A model generated the notes under the pieces. The model made no database searches and was not told where the DNA came from. It saw only the letters and a list, made by a program, of their open reading frames with translations. This document shows, piece by piece, positions 43,259 to 54,693 of a DNA stretch of 64,000 nucleotides; position 1 is the first letter of the stretch; each line of letters starts with the position of its first letter. This DNA comes from Antitrichia curtipendula. Its lineage: Eukaryota > Streptophyta > Bryopsida > Hypnales > Leucodontaceae. Location: the NCBI GenBank assembly GCA_951230915.1, contig OX579642.1, forward strand, positions 13,785,702-13,849,701, in the 5' to 3' direction. Position numbers and translations under genes: made by a program.

Positions 43259-46200
43259 AATGGAGATGACGTGGTGGATGGCTCATGACTGAGTGCTGCT
43301 TGACTTAGTCCGTTGCCCTCCAAATTCCTCCGTGGAGTGTCCCGCTTTTGGTGTAAAGTGGTCGCACGTTGTCTTCTTGCTGATTCTGATAATTCTAGCC
43401 TACGAGTCCTCTGGTCGGGAGTCAATTGTGATTGGGGTGTGTGCCTATTTCCCTCTTTACAATTCCGCATAAACTCAAGAAATTTGATTCTCAAGTCAAG
43501 AGGTAGCCCTGCAAAAAATGTTGGAGTATGGGGAGTGGTCAGTCCATCTTGCATTTGTTTGGGCGGGGTTGTGATGACTCATAGGGTAGGAAGGCAAGCT
43601 TAAGATGTTTCCCCGCCGCTTGTGGTGTGTAGCTTTGATCCTGAAGCGGCTGCTACGTAATTGAGGTCTAGTGGTATGAGAGAATTTCTTAATGTGTGTC
43701 TAGATTGTGGTTCCACAACTTGCATTGAGACCCCTAGAGCCTCCTGTTGGACTAGTCTCATTGCTTTGCACAGAAGAACTTGGGACTCACTTTTTGTTGG
43801 CGTCATCAATGTGTCTCCGTGGCCTTCCAATGATGCCTTGCAGTGGAAGTAACACACACTTGACTCTCTGCACCAGGAAAGGCCGCGTCTAATCCCTCTC
43901 CTACAATGGGCATTAATCCATGTCCCTGTAGGCTTGGCATTCCACCAGATGCCAATCTACATCTACCATCTTCTCCACTCTCGATCAACATCCCATCGAG
44001 CACTTGCCTGCTATTGCTGTTGGAGCCCTCGAGGCCGTCTTCACCAACTTCAATCAACTTCATGTTGGATGCAAGCTTGCTCTACTCAATGTACATAGCC
44101 TGGTCCAAGTGTCCCTCATGCGCTTGGTTCCCCTCTTGCAACTCGCGGCCTGCGATTGCCTTGGTCCTCCCGTCACCATTGTTTTGTCCTTCTTTATTAG
44201 CCACCACTCCTAGTCCGAGTTGGTCTGTACCTTTTTCCCATGTGATTGCCCGTTGTCTAGGCATTGATGGGCCTCAGTTAGCTTCACCATCCTTCTCTCG
44301 TTGACGTTGTTGCCCTCGTGCGGAGACTTGGTGAGTGTTTGCTGTTGGGGGGCGCCGGTGGGTACTCTTCTCCTCTGACATTGCTTTCCCATTTTTCTTA
44401 TGTTGCTCATTAGTTGCTTGTCTTTTCTTACTGACCACCTTCCAACCCCCTTGCTCATCTATTGTCTCAAATTCCTCGTTGCTACTTGAGTGAAGAGTAG
44501 TGGTTGCGAGAGATCCACACGCCTTGGTGGAGTCGGTACTAAGCAAGATTGTAGGATTTTGGCCATTAAGTGGAAGAGGTGTGTGAGTGTTTTAATCTCC
44601 CCCCTTCAGAGGTAAAACGTGAACACGGATTCTAGCAGCATAAAAAGTAATCTCTAGGGGATGAAATCAAATGTAGTGTTCTTTGGCCTTCCAAGCAATG
44701 GACACTTTGTTATGTTGATTTTACCTAATTTAAATGCTTCAAAACACACTAATAATTAAGAAATAAAGGTTGTTAAGGATTAGTTAAATGCGATTAAACT
44801 TCTAGCTAAACTAAAATTCTACCTAATCTAAATCAAAGAATACAATTTGCCCTTTCCGAAATGGTAAAGCAAGTTGGATTCTGATATTCCTAGCAAAAGT
44901 TATGCGTGGATGAAATCTGGCCCTAATTCTATCCTAAAAACTTCATCCGTCAACTAAAAATAGCAAAATAATGTGAAATAAATCTAAATTTCAGGGTTAA
45001 AAGTTTGATTAAGTTAACTAATGGAATTTTGAGAAAAAACTAATTTTAACCTATTTTCGGAATTTTCATCCAAATTTAGGTCAAATCTTCATCTACACTT
45101 TTATCCTTTTAAATTAAATTAATTTTAAAAGTAAAAGATGGATTTGGAATCTTCAAAGGATTCTCTAAAAGATTATGGTTTCCAAAGATTCCCTAGTTGT
45201 TCCTTGAGAATATTCCTAATTGTTCTTTAATTAAGCCTAATTCTAAGTTATTATTCTAAATTTAGTGATTTTCTATAGTTTAATGGTTTTTATGGATAAA
45301 GTGATAAATTACTTTTTTATAATGGTAAAAAATAAGAATTTTGGACTTCTAGATAAAAACTTATGAATGAATGGAAATTTTCCTTAGTTGGGTGGAATTC
45401 GGTTTCAATAAGTTTTATGTAGAATTTAAGGGATAAATTAGGGTTTAATCTCCCCAATTATTCCAATATTCTCTAGATTCCTAAATTACGTTAGATTCCT
45501 TTTGAAATTCCTTTGGATGAAATTACTATTTCGGTTTCCAAATTAACTCAAAGTTAATCTAATTATTACTTTCACGGTTATAGTTAAGTTTTTTAAGGTT
45601 TTCTAACGATTTTAAATTCTAACTAGCTATCGGATTCCTAATTGTTAATTTTGTTAGTTTTAGTTTTCTAATCTAATTTTTAAAGAATGAAAGCAAAAGA
45701 AAAGACAAAAGACAAGTTTTTAAAATCATACCTCGGTATCAAGAATGTCGATCGTCCCGTTGTCGCAATACACGAACATGATCATTTCCTTGTTGTCCTC
45801 CATCGTCTTAATTGTTGTTTAATCATCGAAATTCTTCACGTGTCGACTTCGCCCTTCTTATTCTTTTTTGTCTTTCGATTGTTGTATTATTGTTGTTGTT
45901 GTTGAAAGCTTGGCAGAGTTTGTAGCTTAATTTTTGGGAGTTGAACTCCTGGACTTGCTTGAATTTGAACCACCCTGGAGTCAACCTCCCTGTGGCTGCC
46001 CGAAGTGGCTAACTCGTCCCCTTCCTGTCCTCGCTGGGCGTCCCTGGGCGTCCTGGTTGCTCCCTACGGCGTTCCCGGGCGTTCCTTGTGATTGTTCCTG
46101 ACTGCGTTCTTGGCAGTTTTGACTGCGTTTCCGACAGTTGGTTCCCTGCGCGTTCCCGATTGCATTCCCGGTAGTTTTGACTGCGTTTCTGGCAGTTGGT

Positions 46201-46607
46201 TCCCAACGGCTGGTTGACCTCCTTTAAAACTGAAATTTTTGGAAAATCCAACAATGACTGAATTTTTGAAAGTCTGATAAAGGAATGAATTTTCAACTTT
46301 TAAAGAAACCAAGCACTTTAAAAGGGAATGACCACGAAACTAGAATTCAACATAAAAGAAAGTTAATTTTTGTAAGTTTAACGAAAGTACAGAATGCTGA
46401 AACGAAACTATTTTCTATGAAATTTCAAAGTAATAAATCTAGCAATTTGAAATGAAAACAAAGCAATAAATGATGAAATTAAAAGCAAAAAAATGGCTAC
46501 TTGGAGGCAAAAATACCTTCACCAAGTGTCCACGCAAAAGAGAAATGAAACAACGAACTTTGGACTTTAAATAAGGTTCAAAAGAATCTTATTTTGTGAT
46601 TCCAAGT

Positions 46608-47050
46608 CAAAGCTTCGCCGTATGAGGTAAATCTGAGTTTCAAATGGCAAATTTGAACTTCTAAGGGGCAAAGCTTCGCCGCACGAGGGCAACCTCAAGA
46701 CAAACGGAGCGATTCAAGCAAATCTTAAGTTTCAAGTACCCGTTTTCAGGTTTCAAAAAGTCAAAGCTTCGCCGTGCGTGGGCAACCCCAGGACAAACGG
46801 AGCTTCTTAAGCCAATTTAAGTATTTTGAAAGTTAGATTCTAAAGGAGGTACACATGACAGTGTTTAACCGAACATTAGAAACGAATCTTCCAAAATTTC
46901 AAATCGAAGTCAACGTTTAATCGCTAAAGGAGGTACATATGAAAGTGTTTAACCGAACATTAGCAACCAAATTCCCAAATTCCGTTATACAACGAACTTT
47001 GAGTGGGAAATTGGTCTAAAACACTTTTGGCAAAGTCAAGCTTCGCCGCC
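46608..47050. repeat. Repeated motifs inside the LTR-type insertion
   Basis: AAAGCTTCGCCG recurs near 46612, 46673 and 46763, with a variant (CAAGCTTCGCCG) near 47038. AAAGGAGGTACA-ATGA-AGTGTTTAACCGAACATTAG occurs twice (from about 46842 and 46925). Such irregular internal repeats are common in long LTRs. Confidence 0.75.
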
Positions 47051-48580
47051 TTAAGTATTTTAGTACCAAATACAGTTCACGTGTCACAATGTATTAGTAT
47101 TCAAGTAATCCAAAGCAAATTTCAAAGTTTTGGGGCTTTAGGCCTCCAAATTCAAACAAAAAAAGCAAATTGTTTTGAAGGGACCCTCCAGTCCTTCAAA
47201 ACAACACAAGAAAATGAAAGAAAATCAAGGAAATAAATAAAATAGCCAAATGCTGGCTTAAAAGTACCCCAACGATGCGTTGGTAGTACAACAACAAAAT
47301 AAAAGCAAGAATGAAAATAAAAATTGGTCCGACGATGCGTCGGTACCAAGAAAACAAGAAAATAAGGGTTTGGTCTGACAGCGTATCAATACCAAGAAGA
47401 AATGCAAATGAGGGTACCAACAACCTTCAAGGGAGGCCTTTTATACTCGAGCCAAGGCCTTCTCCGGTAAGTTGTCGGTGGAAAAACAATTTACAAACTA
47501 CCTAATTAAAACCTAAACTACCTAAAGATATTTTGCAAATAATCTTTGTTTAATCGGAAGGAAGGTCCTCAAGCGCCTTCCTTGGAGGCCTTAATTAGCT
47601 TTAGAATCTTAGCTAAATCAAATCCCCGATTTTCCCAAAGATATTTGTGAAAATAACCCCTAATTACTAAGATATTTTGCAAATTAATCCTAGGTTAATG
47701 TCCAAATGGTCTTTCTTTAGCTCGTAAGATGGTTTGCCAGGTGTGAAAGGAATCCTAAGCAAATCCAATCTTCGATTTTCCAAAAGATATTTGTAAAATC
47801 ACCAAAGATTAATCACAAATTACTAATAAAAGTCAAACTAATGAGCTGACCCTGTCTAACTTTTAGGGAAAAACTCAAAACTCAAAACAAACTGTGCCAT
47901 TGTGTTCAAAAGACCCCAATTAGTCTAGTGGATCCCTAACCCCTGCTTACCAGGCCATCCGTATGCGTAAAAATCATTCACGGTAATTCCAATTAAAAGT
48001 GAATTTTCTAACTTTTGGAATTTCCGCCTTTTGAAGATTCTATCTGCATAGGATTGTCTGGAAGGTTGATTATAGTCAAAAAAGACCCCTTGTTCACTTC
48101 GTTCGGACATCGCACACTCCTGGCACACTGGTCAACCCGTTGCCACGTTGTAAATTCTTTAAAAACTTGATGTCGTTGCCGATTCGGGTACTTCTGACTA
48201 TCAGAAAGTCTTCAAACTTAACAGGTCGCTTATCCAATACATAAAACTCTAATCTAATTTTTAGTGAGATTTTACTGCACTCTGGATAATTTCTAAGAAA
48301 TTATCATCAGTTTCAAAGGCGGTTGACTTCCCATGGAGTCATTGTGGAGTTTTGTAAAATCCCGAAACTTTTGAGCCATCTTTTGGGAAGTGTCCAAAGG
48401 CCAAGGGCAAAATCAAACCTCCAATAAGGATGCTAATTTTAGCAATTCCTTAATAATTTCCGCCCGGGGTTGTTGTGGATGATTAGCTCTGCTGTTGATC
48501 TCTTGGCATGCTTTTACCCTAAAAGCACCTTTCTGTAGCTCCAATCACCTCGCCCTTCTTCTACTTTGCATTCTGATTCA

Positions 48581-48736
48581 TATTCTTCAACATTTATAGG
48601 TCTTCATGTAACTAGTCCATATTCTTCAACATTTATAGGTCTTCATGTAACTAGTCCATATTCTTCAACATTTATAGGTCTTCATGTAACTAGTCCATAT
48701 TCTTCAACATTTATAGGTCTTCATGTAACTAGTCCA
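48581..48736. repeat. 39-bp tandem repeat, four identical copies
   Basis: Units start at 48581, 48620, 48659 and 48698, followed by a partial fifth. Each begins TATTCTTCAACATTTATAGG. Copies appear identical, so the array is recent or kept homogeneous. It lies inside the LTR-type insertion. Confidence 0.95.
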
Positions 48737-51232
48737 TATTCTACATGAATTGGATCGAGATACTTCTAAACCTTGATATAGACTCTTGCACTTTAGCCAG
48801 GATGTCACATATATTCACATGTCAAGTGTTACATGGACAAGACACTAGAACTAGCTAACTCTCACTTCATCACATCTCTCTAATACGTTAATATGGACTC
48901 TAAGATACTGAACTTAAGACATAAACATAGAAAAGCAGAGTATTTTGTGCTTTCCATGAATTTAGGAAGGCTCCTCACTAATCTGGTAGGGACTTCTACC
49001 AAACTCCTCTCAACTACTAATTCATGCTATTTTGCGTGAATTAACACTAAAAACTAACAGTAAATCGCGAAAAATAAATCCAAAGCTTCAAGTGCTAACT
49101 TGAGGGCTCACAAGGTGGGGGGAGTGTGTCACCTCCTTCTTCTAGCACAGTCCTTCTTGTGAAATCCTTGTTGAGAGCATTGTTCCTCCCGCCCCTTGTC
49201 GTGTTTCCATTTGCTCCAAAGATATCGCTACCTTCTCTTTTCTTTGCCCCCATGCAGTCATTGATCAAGTGCTCAGTAGTGTGGCATAACCAACACCGAA
49301 TGGGAAGGTGGCAATTATCCACCGCGATCATTGGGTTTTTTTTGTACCCTCATTTGTGATTGAGAGTTAGATCTCCTACCTCTTGTCCACTAGAATTGCA
49401 ATGTAGAACTGTTGATCCGTTGAAACATGATTTTTCTTGTCACTACCAAGTACCTCACCAAGGTTGCCTGCAATTTCCTTTGCCACAGCAATGAACTCGT
49501 CCAAGATTCCTATCAAAGTTATCCATATTAGAACCTTCAAACGTGAGGGTTGATTAGCATTGAATCCCGTACCCTACGGTTGTAGGATGCATGCACCCCA
49601 CTGCGAATGGTGCAAAGAGAGTGTGAGCACTTTTTGTGTTGCTTTAGCCTTTTTGGTTACAATTTGAAAAAACCCTTTGCCAAGATCACACCCTAACCCT
49701 ATCCATTCACCCACTTGGGCCTATAGAGATGCAGTCCATTGAGCAAGATCTGTCGAGTTTTGGCGACTGCCAACAAAGTAGGCTATGACAACATAACCCT
49801 TGAGTCATTTTGTGGTTTTTCGGACGACCTCCTGATTAACCTTGACTTCTTTCAATGTGGTGCAAAGAAAGAAGCATGCGGCACTCCTAGGAAAGCCATC
49901 TAGAAAGGTCTCACTGCACTTGGCGATGGTAGGGTGTATCTCCGCGTGCCACCCCATGTTGAACATAGCAGCGACTAACTCTGGCTCCACAGTATTGTCC
50001 CGGTTGCTTGTCCACTCTTTGCTTATTTCCAGGCGCTGCAGAGTGACCGACGCATGCTCGAGCTTCTCCCGAAGAGATTCAGCATACGTTAACCTCTCCA
50101 TGCCACCTCAATCTCCCGAGGTTGTGATTGCTTTGTGTTTGTTTTACTACTGAAATCCTAATTTCACCCTAAACAAACCTGAGATAATCCCTACCAGATC
50201 TGATCCCTTTAATGCTCCTACATTAATCCTAAAGCACCCTAAATGATCCCACCCGAATCTGATCCTTTTGTCACACACAACACAAAGGAAATAGATGTTT
50301 ACCTAAAGCCAACATACAAACACGGATTGGAAGTAGATGAATGCAATAGTGACAGTGGATCATCGATCACTCACTAAAGCTGCAGATCTTCACCAAGACG
50401 CCTCCAATACTACACCGCGGCCACCATCGCTCTCCACTAGATCGCTCGTGCTGCTCCTCAAGCTCAAGATCACCGTCCCCGTAGTGCTCACAACCACAGT
50501 CTCTCTCCTCAGCCCAAACTTAATGATTCCCCCGCATCCCAAGGCTAGAGAGTGAACCGTGCTTCCCATTTGCCAAGCAGTGCCATCACCCTTCTCCAAC
50601 CTAGTCTTTCCACTGAGGGCAGTTGTTTCCTACAGACGGCGTCAGTGCACCCCTCTCAAGATTCACTTAGACACACTTGTACGATAAAATGACTGCTACC
50701 CGGTGCAGGACTGTAGATGAGCTGTCTCCGTAGCACAGATACCTCAATCCAGATACCTTCTCCGCCCGGATACCACAGCCACCATCAATAGGCCCTGCTG
50801 CTCAGACCCTTGCTGCTCCTTCCGCCTCAGTCACCCCGTCTCGTCTCCTCCCACCTTCAACTCCTGGAGATTCCTTCTAACTTTAGATTCCGTCGCGCAG
50901 ACCGTGTCGACCCCATTGCTGCTCCTTCCTCCGCAGTCACCGTCGCCTCAGAATCGATACCACATCAGACCTCGTCGCTTTTCCTTCCGCCCTCAGCTCC
51001 TGGAGAAGATTTCCTCTAACTTCCAATGCATGTCGGTGATCGGGACGAAATTGGTATGTCTAGGTGCGCGAGAACAAGAGCTACATGAATCCAAAGAGAG
51101 CGCCCAGAGGAATCCCCAACCCAAGCGAGAAGATCAAAAAAACTAGGTGACCCCTGCACTAAACCTAGATCCGGAATTTACGAAGCACCTCATCGCTCCC
51201 TCCCTTCCACCCACCATTATAATATCTTCTAT

Positions 51233-52418
51233 GGGAAAAAAAAATCAAATGTAGCCCCAAATGGAGGCTACCAATTCAGAGCAGGAACCAGAATGTCAGT
51301 CTTTCAAAATCCGGGCCTCTAAAATCTGTACATCGGCAACCGATCCCAGCTGAACTTTGGAACCCAAACACGCGGTTTCGCATAGCGCTAAGTTTGTGCA
51401 TTTAGCTTCTTGATTGCCCTAGACCCCCAGATCTCATTGCAGTCTTGTCCGCGACCCAGTTTCACTTTCTCCAATTCCATAGACTCCGGGTCCTCTCTAA
51501 CTTAGTTGTGCTTGATTATGTCCCATTTGGTTGATGCAGGAAACCTCGGGAAGTCCGCCAAGGTTTAGGGTTTTAGATCAATCTCGGAAGGAAGGAAGTA
51601 AGCTCTTGAATCGCTTCACTCGTGGTTGCACATCCTTCTTGCCGAATTTGTTATGCATGTTTGAACCCTTTATCCACAATGCGATAGCCTTTCAAAACGA
51701 TCCTTGACTCTAGACTTTACATGCCTCTAGCTGGAAGCTCACTAGTAAACCTAATTGTATATTTTTCAATCAATTTTAAGCTACTCAGATTTTCCATCGC
51801 TACATTGTTAGAGGAACGTGACGAATGTATATAACCTTTGAGCATTGTGCGGACTTTCACGTTTGGCCCTTGTTAGGAAGCTTACAAGTAAGCTCGCAAA
51901 TGTCGTTGTACCTTGGTTTTGGTGATTCTATTACGCCGACTTGAAAACAGTTTCTATACTATGGTGCTGTCAACGGTGCTTTGTGTTCGTTCTAGTCACA
52001 TGCTTCTAGTGGATAATAGCTTTATGAATATCAATGCCAAGCGTACCCAACTTCTGATTGCGGAAACTGTTACCTAACCCTCTAGCACTGTGCAAACTTC
52101 ATGTTTTGGGCCCCTGTTAGGAAGTTCGCAAGTAAGGTTGCAAATGTTGTTGCACCTCGGATTTGGTGATTTTATTATGCATATTTTGATACATTGTCTA
52201 TACTATGGTGCTATCAATGGTGCTTTGCGTTTCATATTTGCGTCCTTGGAGTCGTCTCCAACTTTTCGGAATTAAGGTTTAAAGTTTTGTACAATTTTAG
52301 AGCCCGATCACCGACGCGACAAATTTGCGTTTTGAATGAGTTTTTGTGTATGTGGTTTTTGAATTTTGCAGAGCTTTGTTGGTTTCTGGTCATTTAGTGT
52401 TAAATTAAGTTAGATGGC
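51233..52418. other. No gene recognised; some local duplication
   Basis: Holds two related blocks of about 190 bp: TGTTAGGAAGCTTACAAGTAA (51870) against TGTTAGGAAGTTCGCAAGTAA (52107), and ACTATGGTGCTGTCAACGGTG (51959) against ACTATGGTGCTATCAATGGTG (52201). This is a diverged tandem duplication. It may be the promoter side of the broken coding region that follows. Confidence 0.5.
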
Positions 52419-53142
52419 ATGGGGGACTGCACTGAGTACTTTCGCCGAGTACCAACATACGACGGGGACAAATTCAATTATTCCAAATTTTCCTCAACGT
52501 AGGCACGAGTGACGACTCCAAATGCAGATGCTTATTGTGTTTTTGAAGAGATATTGGGTCTTCTTGCGAATCCTCAAGCGGATCATGTTGTGGTGTACGC
52601 TTCTCCCAAACTTCTCCCAAACTTGTAGTCGACTCCTAAGTTCCCCAGCTCATCGAAAAGTCATCCAAATGGGATACTTCAACGAAGTCTGCCCAATTTC
52701 GCAATACCGATGCTCAGGGTAGCTAAGCTTATGAAGAAAATTGACTGATATTTTACTGAGAAGCTTAACGCTCTCTTGTTACGAGAGGGCCTGGGTGAAA
52801 TGGATCATGTTTATGAAGCAATCTCTTTGGAGAGAAATAAGCACACTGATGCAACATATCATACAAATTTGATGTTAGCTTTGTCTAACGCCTTCAAGGC
52901 TTTAAGCCGTTTGTGGCTAACGAAATGGAATCGGTTACTGCCATGAAGCAATGGTTTCTCTGTTGAGCTTGGATGCACAAGAGGAACATAGAAGGACATA
53001 TGACTTCAACAATATTTGTGACATCACGTTGGCAGAGTTTAAAATAGATGTGCTACAAAATCCAAAATACGATTCTACGAGGGCTGCAGTGCTTGTGATG
53101 GTGAATGTGGCAGAGGCCATGGTGGCAGATAGTGTCGCTTAG
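52419..53142 (+). pseudogene. Unrecognised coding region, broken
   Basis: From the ATG at 52419 one frame encodes GDCTEYFRRVPTYDGDKFNY, meets a TAG at about 52500, and continues to NADAYCVFEEILGLLANPQA. After frame changes, coding-like sequence resumes as LNALLLREGLGEMDHVYEAI (about 52765-52824) and AISLERNKHTDATYHTNLML, then FKPFVANEMESVTAMKQWF. It ends in the frame LDAQEEHRRTYDFNNICDIT to 53142. I do not recognise the family; a retroelement gag or a decayed host gene are both possible. At least one stop and two frame changes are needed to connect the pieces. Confidence 0.45.
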
Positions 53143-54430
53143 TGGTCAAATTGTTGGTATGTAGCATGATCATTTTACAGGGATCTTTGTGAAAAATGTG
53201 ATATTTATTTTTGAAAACCAATCTAGAATACTATAATAAATTATCCCGACCTGGACAATTTCTTGATAATTTTCAGACAACTTCTGAGCTTGGATACTTT
53301 GTCTATAGGTTTGATAGGTCCAATGAGTTGCTTCATATTATTCACTGATATCTACAACACCAGAAGCTTGTAGGATTTTGTATGAGCACGAAAGGTGGTT
53401 ACATATCATTTTGGAGATTTGAGGCTATTGGTTTTTTCTCACCTTTGAAGTCTAAGTCATTTTTTTTTCTCATTTCCTTATGAGTCTTGACTGAGTCTTG
53501 TGTGGAGGTAATATAGAAAGATAATCAAATTGTAGTTGCACCAAGAATGTTGCTGACCACCAACTTTAGATGTTCATACCAATGCTATGTATACTGATTC
53601 AATGGATTGTAGAATCTTATGTGTATTCCAAATGCCTCGAAGGAGGATTGAAAGTAATGCACAATTTTTTGACAATATTTCAGTGGTTGGTGATAATATA
53701 TTGCAAATCGTCTATTCAATTAGTAAAACTTTTTCTTATGCCAGCGTTACATGTGGAGAAATAGAGCAAAGCAACAACTTTGATACATGTACTATACTTT
53801 ACAAATATGACTAGTAGATTCATATGATTCAGCCAGATTTAGACTCGCTCAAATGACTCTTATTTTTAATTTAGTGCTGAGATTTTCATTATTGATCTAA
53901 ATCTGAAGGGCTTAAAACGTGTTTGGTGTCTTCTGTGGTTTGTGGCCACGGTTTGGCTTTTGTTCCCTAACGAAGGCCACAAGATGTTTTCTTCAATTCG
54001 TGCAACTTTTGGGTACTTTCAAGATAGGGGGTTGATTCCCACTCAGTGCTTCTAAGGTTTGGTTCACACTCAGACTGTTTAATTGTGCGATAGGAAGGAT
54101 CCATGGAGAATTCACGAGTTGGAGACAGATAATGCTCATGGAATGTTTCGAAAACAGGCAATTCTGGGTTTTCACTCGACGTTCTTGGTGCTTTCCAGTT
54201 TTCAATCGGCGAGGAACTTCCATGCAACTTCATCTCCGGTATTTAAGAAGTAATATAACATATTCAACCATGTTCAATAAATCACAAGAAAGTGGAACTC
54301 AGTCAGAAAAATATCTGGAACAGAAGATCAAGACCAGTCCTGGAGATTATAGGTTACTTACAGTGCCGCTCTAAGCCATAAAAGAATACAATTGCAATAA
54401 GATAACACAAATTAGAAGCAAAGTTTCATG
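53143..54430. other. Intergenic; no gene recognised
   Basis: AT-rich, with a minus-strand frame at 53967-54233 that has no recognisable domain. Part may be 3' flank of the Cys-rich gene on the minus strand. Confidence 0.45.
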
Positions 54431-54439
54431 AATTATTGT

Positions 54440-54445
54440 TTTATT
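54440..54445 (-). terminator. Candidate polyadenylation signal AATAAA of the Cys-rich gene
   Basis: An exact AATAAA on the minus strand about 250 bp after the stop codon. Plant signals are loose, so this is only a candidate. Confidence 0.35.
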
Positions 54446-54693
54446 AAATACGGAATCAATTATAGTGGCCAGCAATAAGAGATCGATCCTTCGGCTGGTA
54501 CCACATGAAAACAATCAAATCAAATCTCTAAAATTCTACTCGCAAATGAAAAATCAAGCAGGTAGCACACAGCATGCTAATAGTTGCCAAGCTAAATCAT
54601 GATCTACTTGTCAAGTATCATGAGGGCTCGATAAACCATGGAGACAAACAATTTCAGTCTCCAACAATCGCTACAAACTCCGCAATAGGGAGT

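Larger units (their letters stand above)
44582..49112. mobile_element. 4.5-kb LTR-type insertion (probable solo LTR) within LINE ORF1
   Basis: The insertion begins TGTGAG and ends CTCACA (TG...CA ends) and is flanked by exact 5-bp duplications AGGTG (44577-44581 and 49113-49117). Taking it out with one duplication rejoins LINE ORF1 in frame (TLPPP/LPLNG). No gag or pol coding is recognisable inside. It is AT-rich with internal repeats and a primer-site-like GTCGTTGCCGATTCGG near 48172, but I find no pair of direct terminal repeats. A solo LTR of 4.5 kb would be very long, though LTRs of giant gypsy (Ogre-type) elements reach this size. A non-autonomous element with short unseen LTRs is the alternative. 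Confidence 0.8.
43259..50101 (-). pseudogene. LINE ORF1 (DUF4283-type gag-like protein), split by an LTR insertion
   Basis: The N-terminal part starts MERLTYAESLREKLEHASVT at 50101 and resembles plant LINE ORF1 (DUF4283) proteins. A zinc knuckle follows (CWLCHTTEHLINDC at about 49310-49270). The frame reaches GGDTLPPP at about 49125, where the 4.5-kb LTR-type insertion begins. On the other side it resumes with PLPLNGQNPTILLSTDSTK at 44.57 kb and joins in frame once the insertion and one duplication copy are removed. The tail includes GGWKVVSKKRQ and ends close to ORF2. Earlier stops around 49.4-49.8 kb show decay independent of the insertion. ORF1 proteins bind the element's RNA. Confidence 0.75.
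38630..51222 (-). mobile_element. Nearly full-length L1-type LINE with nested insertions
   Basis: TATCTTCTAT is duplicated at 38620-38629 and 51223-51232, and the match extends a few bases outward with one mismatch. The minus-strand 3' end is an AAAT-repeat tail (38630-38648). The order from 5' (right) is leader (about 50.15-51.2 kb), ORF1 with zinc knuckle, then ORF2 with endonuclease and reverse transcriptase, as in plant L1 elements. Removing the LTR insertion (44582-49112), the 73-bp MITE (41532-41604) and one copy of each target duplication leaves about 8 kb, a normal length for a complete element. Several stops and frame changes show it is now inactive. Confidence 0.88.

Noticed and set aside
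48160..48190. Primer-binding site marking the inner edge of a 5' LTR
   Set aside because: The sequence recalls plant gypsy primer sites, but no matching second LTR is found between it and the right end, so an LTR boundary here is unsupported.
53967..54233. 88-codon minus-strand frame
   Set aside because: No domain, and overlapping frames are equally open; it may be 3' flank of the Cys-rich gene.
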